Shown piece by piece: positions 62,245 to 64,000 of a DNA stretch of 64,000 nt. This stretch comes from Chryseosolibacter sp035628595. Its GTDB lineage: Bacteria > Bacteroidota > Bacteroidia > Cytophagales > Cyclobacteriaceae. Under the pieces are notes generated by a model. That model worked only from the letters and a program-made list of their open reading frames with translations, was not told the origin of the DNA and made no database searches. The stretch covers positions 1 through 64,000 of the forward strand of contig DASPJN010000037.1 of the NCBI GenBank assembly GCA_035628595.1. The letters run 5' to 3'. A program made the position numbers and the translations under genes. Each line of letters opens with the position of its first letter. Position 1 is the stretch's first letter.

Positions 62245-64000
62245 TTATCGCAGAAGCGTGATCACACCTTTATAACGTTTTTTACCAAGATCATTATCAA
62301 CGTCAACAGTGTAGTAATATGTGTCCGCGGGCAACAGAACGCCGTTCATTCGCCCGTCCCATTCATTTACATAGCTGTGGGTTTCGAAAACGACAATACC
62401 TCGTTTATTGAAGATGCGTATCGTGACGCCATCTGCCAGGACGGTTTCACCACCCACGATAGTCCAGGTATCATTTACACCATCGCCGTTTGGTGTGAAG
62501 CCGGTCGGAATGTCCAATGAAATCTCATGGCTGGAAAAATTGATTTTCAATTCGACGTTGTTTGATCGCAACTGTCCATCGTTCACGCTAACCGATAATC
62601 TCCTGGTCGCGGGCGTAACCTGTGGATCGCCTTTGAATTCATAAACGATACTGCGGACAAATTCCTGGTACGCGCTCACTGACGATCTGCCAAACAGAAC
62701 AAGTGTTCGGTTGTCGGGATCAAAAACCGCCCGAATATCTTCGCGAACTTGGCAGATCAATGTGTCCACGTTACCTGCATATCCCTCCGTAAAAACAATT
62801 TCAGCCAGCGTGAGTGTGTCGTTGTCAACATCGTTGACGAGAAAGTTTTGGAAGACCGGCACCTGGCTGCTGGTCACTGAATATAAGACGACAGAATCTC
62901 CTTCCAGGGAAACATGCGGCGCATCATTTATTGCATCGACAAGAACAAGCAAACTGTATGACGGACTTGTATTTGTACCATCATTCACAGTAACTGGCAC
63001 AGTGAGGTAGCCACTATAGTTAATATTTGGTACGATATAATTATCCTTTACGGAATAATTTTCTCCGCCGCCGATTGCCATTGAGAATCCAACGGGATAA
63101 TCATCGTCGGTATCCACAACAGTAATGTCTCCAAATGTTAATTGAAGAGAATCATCTTCGTTAATGCGAAGGAAATTCTGCCGTGTAATGAGCGGAGCCT
63201 GTGATACCGGAATCACCTGTATGGCAGCATTGAACCATTCACTATAACTTTGCTGATCACGAACGCGCACCGGAACAGTCAATGTACCTGAGTAGTTATT
63301 CGCCGGAACTACATTATGTCCATTAAGCGAATAGTTCTCTCCGTCCTGGACGTGCAGTGTAAAATCATCGGGGTACCGGTTGTCCGGATCTGTTACCTGA
63401 AAATGCGCTAGTTGCAATAAAATTGCCTGGTTTTGATAAGTACCCAATGTCACATGCGATTCAATTATCGGTGCAACGTTAGGAGGTGGAACAACATCAA
63501 CACGAAAGTTGAAAACCTGGCTTGACGCTAAACCATCGGAAACCTGCAACTGTACGGATAAGGTTCCGACAAAATCAGCGGCAGGCGTAATAGATTGTCC
63601 CGCCACAGTATAGTTCGCACCATTCATCACTGACATCAAAAATCCCGTTGGATAGACGTTGTCGACATCCGTCACCGATAAATGTGAAAACTCAATGATG
63701 ACACTACTATTTCTATATGTATTGAGCACAGCCTGACCGTTGATCACCGGCGCATCATTGACAGGGTTTACCGTAACTGAAAGATTGAATATACCACTCG
63801 TGTTCGTTCCATCGCTAACCGAAACCGGTACCGTTAATGTACCCGAGAAATTCCTGTCGGGTGTTACCGTTCTCCCTGACACTGTATAATTTGTTCCGGC
63901 CTGTACCGATACTGTTACACCCGTGAGTTCAGGATTTCCGGGATCCGTTACGATCAAATGAGACAAGGTGATCGTCACGGGTATATCCTCATTGGTCGCT
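62245..64000 (-). CDS. Cadherin-like repeat protein with T9SS type B C-terminal signal (5' part outside window)
   Basis: At least 585 residues, open at the right edge. Tandem Ig/cadherin-like units of about 95 residues (IPVTITLSHLIVTDPGNPE, SVSDGTNTSGIFNLSV, and further copies with HLSVTDVDNVYPTGFLMSV) fill most of it; the end (about 495-577) is the gliding-motility-type domain: DIPTGFTPNGDGVNDTWTI, FNKRGIVVFETHSY, DGRMNGVLLPADTYYYTVD and KKRYKGVITLLR. The protein is therefore exported by type IX secretion and fixed at the surface or released; the repeats suggest an adhesin. egtB begins 47 bases downstream. Confidence 0.9.
   Translation of the reverse strand, partial: ATNEDIPVTITLSHLIVTDPGNPELTGVTVSVQAGTNYTVSGRTVTPDRNFSGTLTVPVSVSDGTNTSGIFNLSVTVNPVNDAPVINGQAVLNTYRNSSVIIEFSHLSVTDVDNVYPTGFLMSVMNGANYTVAGQSITPAADFVGTLSVQLQVSDGLASSQVFNFRVDVVPPPNVAPIIESHVTLGTYQNQAILLQLAHFQVTDPDNRYPDDFTLHVQDGENYSLNGHNVVPANNYSGTLTVPVRVRDQQSYSEWFNAAIQVIPVSQAPLITRQNFLRINEDDSLQLTFGDITVVDTDDDYPVGFSMAIGGGENYSVKDNYIVPNINYSGYLTVPVTVNDGTNTSPSYSLLVLVDAINDAPHVSLEGDSVVLYSVTSSQVPVFQNFLVNDVDNDTLTLAEIVFTEGYAGNVDTLICQVREDIRAVFDPDNRTLVLFGRSSVSAYQEFVRSIVYEFKGDPQVTPATRRLSVSVNDGQLRSNNVELKINFSSHEISLDIPTGFTPNGDGVNDTWTIVGGETVLADGVTIRIFNKRGIVVFETHSYVNEWDGRMNGVLLPADTYYYTVDVDNDLGKKRYKGVITLLR

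Noticed and set aside
1..64000. CRISPR arrays, insertion sequences, prophage or rRNA genes
   Set aside because: No regular direct repeats with spacers, no transposase or integrase motifs, and no rRNA-like sequence were found by reading.

Overview
The window is chromosomal DNA from a member of the Bacteroidota, most likely a Cytophagales relative (Chryseolinea/Ohtaekwangia-like; the genus is inference). Direct support: three TonB-dependent receptors with N-terminal carboxypeptidase-regulatory-like domains, a very large exported protein ending in a gliding-motility-type (T9SS type B) C-terminal domain, promoters of the Bacteroidota TAnnTTTG type, lipoproteins with Cys-Asp-rich N-termini, and several single-domain response regulators. 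No rRNA, tRNA, CRISPR array, transposase or phage gene was seen; the region reads as ordinary chromosome with many small, poorly characterised genes.

Layout. 1-7.3 kb: tail of an unknown gene, a small DMT-type membrane protein, then a minus-strand run (MFS exporter, VF530-like protein, BON-domain protein, response regulator, PAS histidine kinase, GAF protein) and a DinB-like protein. 7.3-18.6 kb: a PqiA-like membrane protein, a large TonB receptor, RNA-modification enzymes (an RluA-family synthase and TruA), small proteins, and an M61-like protease followed by a LytS/LytTR two-component pair. 18.6-25.6 kb: a clear iron-type uptake operon (DUF4856 lipoprotein, imelysin-like lipoprotein, HTTM protein, FecA-like TonB receptor, small lipoprotein, DUF2231 membrane protein) behind a composite inverted-repeat operator and a good -7 element. 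25.7-34.9 kb: an alcohol dehydrogenase with its small membrane-anchored neighbour, a GH13 glucosidase, BON and DUF6496/histone-like proteins, two paralogous 81-residue proteins, and orphan response regulators.

34.9-39.9 kb: a DUF1287 protein and then a four-gene operon of exported proteins ending in an 808-residue leucine-rich-repeat protein; this is the most interesting uncharacterised system in the window. 40-46 kb: small membrane proteins, a YD-like lipoprotein, a YhcH-type protein, a long gene-poor stretch with a duplicated sequence element, a lysine-rich/SWIB chromatin-like protein and an MFS exporter. 46.1-49.7 kb: a His/Cys-rich exported protein, a ZnuD-like TonB receptor and an acidic lipoprotein, probably metal uptake. 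49.7-56 kb: PgeF, SPW-repeat, repeat-rich secreted, GNAT and UPF0114 proteins, and an ABC ATPase translationally linked to a zinc-ribbon protein. 56-64 kb: an orphan response regulator, an AsmA-like giant, the ergothioneine pair EgtB-EgtD, and the 3' part of a cadherin-like T9SS cargo protein that runs out of the window.

All functional calls rest on motif and family recognition by eye; no search was run. Start codons were moved to the internal ATG (or, for the ABC ATPase, a coupled GTG) where the longest frame began with an implausible alternative codon or overlapped a neighbour.
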